A DNA stretch of 64,000 nucleotides from Trebouxia sp. TZW2008. Taxonomy: Eukaryota; Chlorophyta; Trebouxiophyceae; Trebouxiales; Trebouxiaceae. The stretch lies in NCBI GenBank assembly GCA_002118135.1, contig BDIU01000384.1, positions 29,364 to 93,363 on the forward strand, read 5' to 3'. Shown here piece after piece: positions 44,780 through 54,699 of this stretch. Made by a program: the position numbers and the translations under genes. Each line of letters opens with the position of its first letter. Position 1 is the stretch's first letter. A model generated the notes under the pieces. The model had not been told where the DNA came from. It saw nothing but the letters and a program-made list of their open reading frames with translations, and searched no databases.

Positions 44780-47700
44780 AGATGAACTGTTGAATGGTGT
44801 CTCCTCATGCACAGCCTTTGGAAAAATCACGTCTGCAGAGATCGTGCAAGCAGTGTGTGCCATCATACATGCTGTGCGAGATGATGGAGCCCTTGACAAG
44901 CTGCTGATGGCTCTTCTTCAGCAAGCAGCACTTGAAGAGAGGTTGCTGTGTGACAATCAGCATTGCTTGCTGCTGCTGACCAAGGTTGTGCAGCCTCTGT
45001 GGTCGAGAGCTTCTGTCAGGTACGAATTTTCCCGCTGAGCCCTAAGTCTTGGATGTGGGTCATGCATGAAGCTCTGCATACGCATCATGAGCGCTGAGCG
45101 GCAAGTTCCCAGTGGAAGTGCACGGATTCTGTTGGCCAGGAAAGTGCTTTTGCACATCAAATTGGCACTGTTGGCCGCAGATGCGGCATGCATACTTTGC
45201 CAAACAATATTGCCAGATGCAGTGCACACACTGTAATCAATTGCATTGCCAAAGGTTTAATTCTTGCAGGTTTCTACTAGCCAGGAAGCTACTTTTGCAC
45301 ACCACACTGCCGCTGCCAGCTCTGATCCTGCTAGTACAGCTGCTGGAGAGCTTGCAAGACACAACTGCCCAGCAGAAAGGTCAGGCAACCCAGCAATTGG
45401 TGCTGTTGCAAGTCACTTCCATGCTTACAGAGGTAAACACCCTCCTTGCTTGTGCGATACAGTCAAGCTTGATGACATACCCCATTCTGACAAACTCATT
45501 CAGAACAGCAAATCTGTGAGACAGCCTGTCATGACGCAAGTTACCTGCATGGTAGAATGCATGAGTGTGTGGAGTCTCAAGGTCTGGCATGGGGTGCTTA
45601 AGCTCATATGCTGATGACATAGATGTTTCACATGACATGCTTGCAGATGTTGGCTTGAGCCTCTGAGATGGTGGCCGGCATGGCCAGATAAGAGCATGTG
45701 CACTGGAGTTGCAGTGCAGCAGCAGGCCTACATCACATACACTTAACCTACATGCTAGGGTTGTCAAGTCTGGTAATCTGGCAGGGGTTCCTTGATATCA
45801 TGTGCTGATGATGTTGCAAGCATTCCATGTGGCATGATTCCTGATGTTGACTTTAGCTTGATATTTACAGGCATGGTCAGATAAGAGCATGTGCAGCAGG
45901 GTTTCAGTAAAGCAACAGGCCTACATCACATGCGCCTTGGCCATGTGCATTGGCAGATCTGGCAAGGGCTGTTTGGAGCGGGCCCAGGGGCTGCTGCCAG
46001 CAGTCCTGCAGGGGGTCAGCATGCGCTTAGACAACCCAGCTGAAGCCATCAGGTGATTGCTCCTTTGAAACATTTGATGTCTGACATTAACCACCGTTGT
46101 CAGCTATTGTGGAGATAGGACAGTTTCACCAGGTCACCAGCGATTCATTTCCAATGCTGCTAGGCAGGCTTTGAAACCCGGCAACTAGGGATGTTCAGGC
46201 GCATGTATCTGCCTTCACGAAAGTCTGTGGACACCGTGGACCACAAGGGCATGTGATCCCTTTCGTTCCTCATGCTTTTGCACGTCAGAAATCATGTCAA
46301 CCATCTCGACATGCAAGACAGACAAGTCACACAATCTGCTGGCAACTGTGTCTGCGGCTGCCTATAACCCAGAGCACTGGTAAGAACCCCATCAAACACT
46401 GCAGTGATAATCTGTCCTGCGGCGTTTGGGCAATATGGCCCACCCACCTTTGTTTTCTAGAAGTCACATTGATAGCTGTAGTAGGCAAGCAACAAGCAGC
46501 CCTGTGCTCATTGTCGCACTGCTTGTCTTGTCAAGTGAACTTATACAAGTATGGGAGGCATTTCATCTGGAACACCTCAAGATCCCCAGGTGATGCGCGT
46601 TAGGTGTTTGTGTAAAGTCATTTGACAAGGCAAGCAGCGCCAGATCAGGTCAGGGCTTATGTTACCAAGTCATGTGTGCTGAGCTGTCAGCACTGCTGTT
46701 ACCTGCAACATTGTGTCCTAGAGGGTTGCCTGTTATTGTTGCAACACTTTCAGCTCTCTGCCAAACCATGGTTGTCTGCCTTTCAAGTCACCCTTTGATT
46801 GCAGTTGTCTGTCTTTCAGGTCTGCAAATTGATGTTCTAAATCTGCCTTATATACCTGTCAGATTGCCTTTTACATCTGTCAATCTGCCATTGCAGCCTG
46901 CCCTTTGGCTTGTGCCGCAAGCATGCCTTTCAAGTCTGCAGGTCTGCCTGGCCATCCTGCTTTTTGCGCCTGTCAGCGTGCACATCTGTCAATTTACTAA
47001 TGCAGCCTGCCCTTTGGCTTGTGCTGCAAGCATGCCTTTAAAGCCTGCAGGTCTGCCTTTCAAGCCTGCCTTTTGTACCTTACAGCCTGCCATGTACATT
47101 TGTTCATCTGCCCTTCAGGCCCATCTTTGCCTGTTAAGTCTGCATTATGTGTAGGTAAGCCTGCCGTCTCTTTGTGATTTTGTAACTCTGCCTTTGAAGC
47201 TTGCGCTCTGCTGCAGGAAGCAAGGCATGAGGATGGGCAACACCTTTTCCAGAGCCCTGGACCCCTCAAAACCTCTTCTCTTTGGCAATTTCCCTCTGGA
47301 AATCTTGAAGGAAGAAGTGTGGGACCCAACTGCAGCTAGGCTGTCATGGCAGAACCCCATGGACGGCACAACCCATCACAAATCCACTGAAACGGCTAAA
47401 ATAGAGCTCGCTGGTAGTCAAGCAGAGGATAGCAGTGTCCTGGAGCAGCAGTCAGGTAAAGACGGACTTAACAAATTACAGGACTTTTGTTTCGCGTGGA
47501 TAGCACAACTCATCATAAATCCACAAAAACGACTCAAACACAGGCTGCTGGTGATCAAGCAGAGGAGAGCAGTGTGCTTGAGCAGCAGTCAGGCGTGTGG
47601 GACATTCTTGACTCATCCACACGAGTACAGTGTAGGATCTCTCGGCGCTCACATCACAGAGCTTTGAGCATTGAGAGAGCAATGTTGTAGCTGAGTTTGC

Positions 47701-50700
47701 GCACGGTGTTACAGCACGCATGACACCATTTGGGTTTGCCATTGCATACACATAGGATTTTTGCAGAGCCTGCTGACAACTGTCCCCGACTATCAGCATG
47801 AGAACTTATGAAAGATCAAAGTCAAGCGCTTGAGTGCAGGTTTTGATGCCAGTCCTCAAAGCAAAGCCGATCATGGGCAGAAGAGCAGCGCAAATCCAGT
47901 CAGCGCAGACTGGAGCAGCGACCATGAAAGCGACAGTGATGACTCATTGCAGCCCTACAACCTTGACGAGGATGATGGTGACGGTATGTAGCTTTTCCGC
48001 ATCTAAATGACAATGTGTAGCAGTGGGTGTTTTGGTCAACTAGTACTGTGTTGTGCCTGACATGCAGCACAAACAATTATGCTGCTCTTGATCAGTGATG
48101 GTGTGTCAGCAAACAAAGACTCATTGCTGCCTTTCAACTTTAATGAGGACAAAGATGAAGGTATGTAGCTTCACTTCCTTTGTATCAAGATCTCCAGCAA
48201 TTGGTATTTTGATTAATTCTATGGTGCTTGAAGCCAGCATTGTTGTGACACTCCTGTTCACAGAGCACTTAGACTGCGCACTATTGCTTGATCTTGATTG
48301 GACACATGCAGCACAAAGTGATTCTGTTGCACCTGATCACTGCTTGTATGTCAGCAAAGAATGGTTCATTGCAGCCATACAATCTTGATGAGGATGATGA
48401 TGGTGGTGTGTAGCTGTCCTGTAGCAACATTTGCATATCAAGTGAGCAAGTCAGGACTCCTGCCGCATATGACATGGAGTCGTTTGTTTCAGTCTGATGC
48501 TTCAGCTTGCATGTTGCTGCATGCCCATCGCCTCATGTTACAGCACCAACCCCTCCATGTGTAACCTAGATGTTGTCTGTATGCTGCTAGGCTTGTAAGC
48601 TGTGATGCCAATTCCTTCTTCTGCAGGGCTGGATTCTGGAGACAGGCCCATGCAGTTGAGGGACCTAGCTGCAGCTCTGCGCAAATCTGAGGATGTGAAC
48701 GACAAGTTGAAGGCCCTTAGGAACCTGGAAGGGGCGTTGCTGGCAGCCCCTGACGAGCTCAAACACTACGCTGGTGAGTCAATGAGTGCAAGCCCAAGTT
48801 AGGCTCAGCTCAGTCATGCAAACTACATTTGTGTTGTCCTAAACTCCTATCAGGGCCCTCACAGCTATACAGTATCTTCACTGACATTGACTCGTTTCAG
48901 AGCAGAGGAGCCTAGAAGGGACGCTGCTTGCAGCCCCTGACGAGCCAAGCACAATGCTGTCACTTAGCTAGGCACAACTTGCTTGATTTACAAGTGCAGC
49001 ACAACTACCTGTGAAAGCCTGCACACCTGTCATGCTCGCCATAAACACCAATTTCAATGGCAACAACCTTTCACGTCACTAGCATAAGAGACATGACTGA
49101 TTCTCGCTACAGCTGCTACAAAGCTTCAACTAGGAACGCTGCTAATAATCATAGTAATACATGGTTGAGTACACTTTCCAGCACATGTGCTAAGTGTGTG
49201 TGGCCCAAGTCTTGTCTCGCCACACTGGCTTGTCCAGAGTATCACATTAGAAAGGTTGATGCTCAGAACAGCGATGCTAGTAATGCTGCTGGTGGCTGAT
49301 ACGATATCTGTTCCACACTGTTGAGTGAAAAGTAGTGTGACTGACTATAGGTGAGCTGTCGCGAGCGCTGCTGCACGTGCGTGTGCCAGGATGGGCAGAT
49401 GATGAGGCAAACCTGCTGGAGGACAAACCACAGACCCATCGCTACAGGTAGAATGCTGCTCCCTGTGATGTCTTTTGGTGTAAAAGTCGTACAATGCAGA
49501 CACATTTGTTTAAGCACAGTGTGTGCGTGCCTGGCTGGGCAGATGAGGAGGCAAATCTGCTGGAGGACAATCCCAAACACACCGATACAGGTGACATGGT
49601 GCCTTGTATCTCCTCTGGATGTATATGAAGCAAGGGTCACTGTTTGATGAAGGAACACAGCAGCTGCATGCTCTCCTCTTGTTTCTTGTGTTAGGCTCTC
49701 TTTCATTACAATACTCTTTTTTATTGAAGATAATGTATTTCTAAATAGAAGAGAAGATCTTTTCCCAAACAGAAAAACTGTTGTTCCAGTTTTCTCTTGT
49801 TATTATCTTTCTTAGGGGGGCAGATGATGAGACAAATCTGCTGGGGTTCAACGCTCAAACTCATTGCTACAGATGAAGTGCTGCCTGTTATGTTTCTTCT
49901 TGTGAAGATACATAGAAGAAATACAGATGGCAACAGGGTGTATGCATATGCTGTGCATGTACTGCTGGGCTGGTGATCTGGCACATGGGACGGTACCCAT
50001 GGCACATGCTGACACACTGTATCTTCAAATCTGGAGCTGGGCTGCAATGTGTGTCAATTTCCAATGCTGAAGCTGGATCTGGTCTTCTTCAGTTCTGTGA
50101 TGGCATTGCTGGTACCTGTGCCAGATGTTAGCGGTGTCACAACGTTGAAGTATGCACTCTACAACCCAAGCGACAGTTCATGGTCATGCTGAAGCTTGAT
50201 CTATTCTTCTTTGGGTCTATGACAATTCTGCTAAGGCTTGTTCCCCGCTTGTTCAGGTCACCAGTAGCTTTGGTAGACGTTGGAGGTGCTACAATGACAC
50301 ACAAGCTGTATTTAACTCACCTTGACATGCAACAGAGGTTACTCTTACTGAAGTATTGATCGTTCAGTCTGACAGTCAGTTCGCTCTTCCGCTGGAGTTT
50401 GATGTAATCTTCTCCAGGTCTCTGGTGGCTTTGCTGGTGGCTGTGCCAGATATCAGTGGTACCACATTTCTAGGACTGTCACTCAACACTTTGAGTGTCG
50501 TCATGCGGTAGTGCTGAAGCATAATTTGTTCCTCTTTAGGTCGATGGTTGCGTTGCTAGTGGCTGTGCCAGATGTCAGCGGTGTCACACTGTTGAAGAAG
50601 TATGCAATCTGCAACCCAGGTGTCAGTTCATGGTCATGTTGAAGCTTGATCTATTCTTCCGGTCTTTGATAAGACTGCTCAGGCTTGTTCTGTTCATCTT

Positions 50701-52730
50701 CAGGTCTATGGTGGCCTTGCTAGTGGCTGTGCCAGATGTGAGTGGGGCAACAATGACACAGGAGCTCTATTCACCTCACCTGGACGTGCATCAGAGGCTA
50801 CTCGTACTAGAAACCCTGGCAGAAGCCGCACAGCAGATGGCAGATCCCAGGCTGAGGCTAGCTGCCCAAGAGCGTCAGACAGACACACGCCAGGACAGAC
50901 TGATGGCGTCTACAACTGACGGTAACTCAGAAGGTGACAGAACAGAGTTTGTTGATCTGCATGTTTGCACAGACTGTCAGAACAAGCTCAAAGGGTGACT
51001 CAGCAGCAAAGTTAGACTGCACAGGTATTGTTGCAGGTGTCAAACAGGTAACTGTGCTCTTGCTCTTGCTCTTGCTCTTGCTCTTGCTCTTGCTCTTGTT
51101 CTTGCTCTTGCTCTTGCTCTTGCTCTTGCTCTTGCTCTTGCTCTTGCTCACGCTCAATGCAGACATCATTCTTGCTACCCTCTTTTGTTCATGTTTATAC
51201 TCATCCTCTTGTTCATGATACCAAATTCAGCATGTTGACAGCTCTGAAGTGGAGCAGCAAATGCAAATGCGCCAAAGTCTGCATCTCTGCGGCAGTACTG
51301 CACAAGCAATGCATTGGGCTGGCTGTGGCCAAATCTGAAAGCAGATCCAAAATCTGTACTGCTAGACAGCTTTGTTTGTGTCGTATTGAGTTGCCAGGGC
51401 AAGTTGTGATTTCTTGATTGTTCAGATTGCAGTCTTGACACCCTGCCTTCACTCCATTATGCTTTGGAAGGTGCAGTCTCAAAGCCAGTTGGTCAATCGC
51501 GGCGATGGGCCACCAAAGCCCTAGCAAAGCAGAAGACCCCCACCAACAGGACTGTTCCAAATGCCTTCCCAAAAGTGGCCCTGCCTTGGGCTGCTGCCTT
51601 GCTGAGAGACTGTGATGTTGAGCGTCATGGTGTGGACCTGTTCAACCGTGATCCCTTATTATTAGGTCGACTGCTGATTACTTTGGTAAGTGCCCAGAAA
51701 CACTCCCATCTTTACTCAAGCTTGTGCAGTTGCCATCTGTGGCATTGTTTTAGTCATGCGGACTGCTTGCTGCCATTGTTGCTTGTGCATCAAACGTCGT
51801 TGTCTCCTGTGACCTGTGGACCTGCAACTTATGTTACCACAGCGCGTGCCTTTTATATTGCATGTCCCTGTCGTGATCTCCACAATCAAGCTGGCCTGGC
51901 AAGACAGGGCTTGTGCCACACATAGCTGACACTTGTGCCAGCTCATGCAGCAATGATTGTTACTTTCACTATTGTGCTCTGCTCATTGTCATTATGAACA
52001 CTATCAATGCCATTATCATCAATATTGCTGTGAACATGTCCATTGTCACAACATGTTGCAGGGCACCTTTGTGGAGTGCGTGGGTTCAGCGCATGTGGCT
52101 GCTCAGCTGGCTGCATGTGTTTTGGAGTTAGTCAGGAGCCCTGGGGTTCAGGGCCATTCAGAGCCCTATGTGCGCCGTTCTGCCCTTCTAGCTTCTGCCC
52201 AGGTCAGTAATGTCACAGCTCATCCTTTATACTTGGAAGCGTCGACCCAAAAGTCCATAATCATTCTAAGCTGGACCGCTTTTGGCAACAAAATGCCAGA
52301 GAGAGCTGCTTTTGATGTGTTACCTGCAAGTTGCTTTTCGAGACTGTCAAGCCGTTTGCAGACCTGTCAGTAAAATATTGTCCTCTTATGGGTGCAGGTG
52401 GTGGCTACTTTCCCTCCCTCCAGATTAGCTGGAGCAATGACAGGCCCCACCACTCAAGTCGGTGGCGTAGATTCAGTCCTCCTGGATCAACTTCAGTGGC
52501 TTCAAACTTGGACAGCAGACGTAGCACAGCATGACATTGATGCGCAATGTCGACAGCTAGCCGGTGCGTGTCAAAACCTGCAAGGGGATTTGGCAGCAAG
52601 GGCCCTGGAGAGTCTTGAAAATGGGGCACAGCATGCTCAGCAGGCTCAGCAGGGGCTGCCAGGTCTGCCCAGCATGCACAGCACGGCTGCGCTGATTGAT
52701 GCTGTACAGCTTGGCGCCCTCAAAATTTGA
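41814..52730 (+). CDS. TELO2: Telomere length regulation protein TEL2 homologue
   Basis: Core of the TTT (Tel2-Tti1-Tti2) co-chaperone complex that stabilises PIKK kinases such as TOR, ATM and ATR. Fourteen exons: 41814-42117, 42196-42292, 43503-43698, 44118-45019, 45270-45432, 45919-46052, 47217-47455, 47840-47983, 48627-48773, 49351-49447, 50704-50921, 51477-51685, 52062-52202, 52398-52730, giving 1107 aa in frame. Helical-repeat N-terminal half. Exon 4 carries a ~100-residue Gln-rich insert. The conserved core is clear: GMRMGNTFSRALDPSKPLLF, the acidic LQPYNLDEDDGD, RPMQLRDLAAALRKSEDV, VPGWADDEANLLE, YSPHLDVHQRLLVLETLAEA and FNRDPLLLGRLLITL. Length exceeds human TELO2 (~840 aa), mainly through the polyQ insert and linkers. 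Eight introns hold exon-edge copies. Confidence 0.93.
42740..43502 (+). repeat. Tandem array of five or more copies of the TEL2 exon 3 acceptor and start, period ~145
   Basis: The true exon begins at 43503 (YLASVVLAQDSEAIDTLEP). Copies of TTGGCATCAGTGGTGCCAGC then TCAGGACTCAGAGGCCATCA occur at about 42927, 43073, 43217 and 43362, spaced 144-146 bases. A more diverged copy is at 42744, with fragments near 42801. Most keep GATGCAG|GTACTTGG, so the acceptor and an overlapping donor-like GT survive. Confidence 0.92.
44500..44795 (+). repeat. CAG-rich coding tract (polyQ) in TEL2 exon 4
   Basis: About 100 codons dominated by CAG/CAA, with the longest Gln run near 44742-44780. His, Ser, Pro and Leu interruptions (LPQQSPQQ repeated) break it up. 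It is in frame and lies between two conserved helical parts of TEL2, so it is probably a tolerated disordered insert. Confidence 0.9.
45105..45180 (+). repeat. Upstream copy of the TEL2 exon 5 start
   Basis: The real exon (45270) encodes FLLARKLLLHTTLPLPAL. A copy at 45118-45175 reads ILLARKVLLHIKLALLA, about 150 bases upstream. Confidence 0.82.
45665..45745 (+). repeat. Upstream copy of the TEL2 exon 6 acceptor region
   Basis: ATGGCCAGATAAGAGCATGT through GCAGCAGGCCTACATCACAT (45683-45738) matches the sequence at 45871-45928 that ends at the true acceptor (45918). Spacing is about 190 bases, and CAG|GCCTAC is preserved. Confidence 0.82.
47482..47592 (+). other. Candidate cassette exon from duplication of the TEL2 exon 7 end
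   Basis: After exon 7 (ending 47455) a 111-base segment starts after ATTACAG and ends at CAG TCA G|GCGTGT. Read in the phase left by exon 7 it is fully open: LFRVDSTTHHKSTKTTQTQ, then AAGDQAEESSVLEQQSG. This closely repeats exon 7's own TTHHKSTET...QAEDSSVLEQQSG. Length 111 (37 codons) and phase 1 at both ends mean it could be included without disturbing the frame. The donor would be GC type. Whether it is spliced in is unknown. Confidence 0.55.
48110..48415 (+). repeat. Two downstream copies of the TEL2 exon 8 end and donor
   Basis: Exon 8 ends DSLQPYNLDEDDGDG across G|GTATGT (47983). Copies at 48117-48165 (DSLLPFNFNEDKDEG, then GTATGT) and 48358-48413 (SLQPYNLDEDDDGG, then GTGTGT) keep both the reading and a donor. 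Confidence 0.88.
48895..48960 (+). repeat. Downstream copy of the TEL2 exon 9 end
   Basis: Exon 9 ends LEGALLAAPDELKHYAG at 48773. The sequence at 48908-48958 reads SLEGTLLAAPDEP before drifting, and its donor is lost. Confidence 0.82.
49495..49875 (+). repeat. Two downstream copies of the TEL2 exon 10 end
   Basis: Exon 10 encodes VPGWADDEANLLEDKPQTHRYR, ending at 49447. Copies at about 49512-49591 (PGWADEEANLLEDNPKHTDT, with ACAG|GTGACA) and 49808-49872 (GGCAGATGATGAGACAAATC then TGCTGG...CATTGCTACAG) follow. Confidence 0.88.
50080..50645 (+). repeat. Four upstream copies of the TEL2 exon 11 acceptor and start
   Basis: The true exon (50704) begins SMVALLVAVPDVSGATMTQE. Copies start near 50092, 50208/50258, 50418 and 50540, reading for example LVALLVAVPDISGTT and SMVALLVAVPDVSGVT. 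The 50258 copy extends far into the exon (TMTHKLYLTHLDMQQRLLLL). Acceptors CTTCAG, TTCAG, CTCCAG and TTTAG are retained. Confidence 0.92.
51054..51153. repeat. CTCTTG hexanucleotide microsatellite in TEL2 intron 11
   Basis: About sixteen TTGCTC units with one TTGTTC variant. It is a pyrimidine-rich run on the plus strand and lies about 320 bases upstream of the next acceptor. Confidence 0.95.
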
Positions 52731-52985
52731 AATTGGCTGCATGTGAGAGTTGGGCCTTAGCACGCTCAGCAGGGGCTGCCGAGTCTGCCCAGCATGCACA
52801 GCATGGCTGCGCTGATTGGTGCTGTACAGCTTGGCGCCCTCACGATTAGAGATTGGCGCCCTCAGAATTTGAAATTGAATGCTCGCAAGCTGTGGACACG
52901 AACAGGCTGTGAACCTCTGATGGTGATGGCCTGTGATGCCGTTCAGTTTGGCGCACTAAAAATGTGCAGCTGAGTGAATGCGCAC
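52731..52985 (+). repeat. Copies of the TEL2 terminal exon end beyond the stop codon
   Basis: The last coding bases (AGCAGGGGCTGCCAGGTCTG through GGCGCCCTCAAAATTTGA) recur at 52761-52843 after the stop. Shorter pieces of the GGCGCCCTCA...ATTTGAAATTG end follow near 52855 and 52935. Here the duplicated edge is the gene's 3' end, not an intron. Confidence 0.88.
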
Positions 52986-53195
52986 ACAGATGTACGAGTG
53001 CTGTGGACATCTGCTGCCAGCAATCAGTCCTGCTTGGCAGCTCGATGCCCTGCAGAAATGTAGCTGAAGGTGACTGCACAGCAGCACCAAGACCTGAGAG
53101 GGGCTGCCAGACCCTGCTGACGCACTGATACTGGTCACAGCTTGGAGCACATAGCATATCGGGCTGTAATCTTCTGGCAGAAGGGCTGCAGCGTT

Positions 53196-53440
53196 GAGCA
53201 TGCTGGCAGGAAGCAGGCTGATTGAGTATTGAGCATGCTGGCAGGAAGCAGGCTGATTGAGTATTGAGCATGTTGGCAGGAAGCAGGCTGATTGAGTATT
53301 GCGCATGCTGGCAGGAAGCACGCTGATTGAGTATTGAGCATGCTGGCAGGAAGCAGGCTGATTGAGTATTGCAAATGCTGGCAGGAAGCAGGCTGATTGA
53401 GTATTGCAAATGCTGGCAGGAAGCACGCTGATTGAGTAAC
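53196..53440. repeat. 35-base minisatellite, seven copies, 3' of TEL2
   Basis: The unit GAGCATGCTGGCAGGAAGCA plus GGCTGATTGAGTATT repeats seven times without length change, with one to four substitutions per unit. Long minus-strand frames across it are repeat artefacts. Confidence 0.95.
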
Positions 53441-54699
53441 AAGCATGATGTTGCATTGGCAGCGACCATGCTGACTGGCGCAGTAAAGAGCTGAAGCTGT
53501 AACCTTCTGGCTGGTAGAGAGACGCAAGTGGCAATGAGCATGATGTCTTGCTGTCAGCACTCAGGATGAGGAGGTGTGATTCCCAGCAAGTTCACAGCGG
53601 AGTTTTGGGATTGGTCAGCTTTGAGTATGCTATGCCCCCCCATAAAACATCACTTGAGGTGTGCAGCACGGCACATAGCCCAAGCTAAATGAACAAATGT
53701 GAGATGGCTTTGGAGTTTACATTGACTCAATCAACAATACCAAAGGGTTTTGGTGTTGTTGAAGCCTGATGGTGCAAGTCACAATCTCATGTTGATTGTT
53801 GATAGTCAGGCTAAATGGACCCATGAATAGACGCTTGGCTTGCTTCACGTTATGCACTTCCTTTGTAAAGCCTGCACTGCCCATGCAAGATCCTCCATCA
53901 AGGTGGATGTCAGCACTCGAAAGACTGCATAAGAAGACTGAAGTGAAGCGACCTATTGGGCAACACAGGCTGGTGGATGAGTGTGTGCCTCTGATCTGCT
54001 GCAGTTGTTATGGCTGAGTAAATGTGCTGGCTTCTGGTCCCTAAGTACAAGTGTATGGAAAACTGTTGCAGGAGTATTATCGAAACCTGTGATCCTTGTT
54101 ATGTTGCCGGCATGCCTCAGGCTCAAATGTATTCAGAATACTGACCCAAGTACACCTCATCATTGAGACGGAAAGCTTGTGATCTATTGGAACCTGATCA
54201 GCTTACCTTTGTAGACTCTGTGACTCTTGCAAGTTCCTGCTGCTTGTGACAGTCAAGCTTCTCTGCGGGCTTGCAACAATTGCGTTGTTCACTTACATCG
54301 GACTCGACTGTTTGTGTGGTAGTAACCATTCGCAGTGCATTAGTGCATATCCATGCAATATTGCAAGACACCGTGATGCGAAAGAGGATGGGCAAAGGTT
54401 GCAAGTGTTACATTGAGCCTGCTGGCAATCGAACTGATGTGAGTCTGAATTTTACAAGGTGAGGCAGAAAGACAGCTGCCAGCAAACAACCTGTATCAAT
54501 CTGGCAAACAGCGTAAACAAGGCATGCATACCACCAAACACTATCAGTAAAAGGGAGTGTAGAACACCAAATGAGCTGAATGAAGCAACAACACTTCTAC
54601 TACTGATACAACACATGGGTAACATACAGAGTCTTTCAAATTTGTTCAAACACCTGAATTGTACTGACTGAATCTAGCTATTGACACCTGAATGAATGA
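53441..54699. other. Gene-free stretch between TEL2 and HSP20
   Basis: About 1.26 kb with no exon I can recognise on either strand. It lies between two convergent genes. Short frames (for example 53796-54017) show no conservation that I can see. Confidence 0.5.

Noticed and set aside
44272..44899. Minus-strand Ala-rich and Cys-rich frames
   Set aside because: They are the reverse complement of the TEL2 CAG tract. Poly-Ala and poly-Cys frames are automatic there.
53196..53440. Regular repeat array resembling a CRISPR
   Set aside because: Units are contiguous with no unique spacers, and the host DNA is eukaryotic.
52846..53560. Three long minus-strand frames with repeated Ser/Leu/Pro/Ala motifs
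   Set aside because: They arise from the 35-base minisatellite. 35 is not a multiple of 3, so all frames stay open and cycle.
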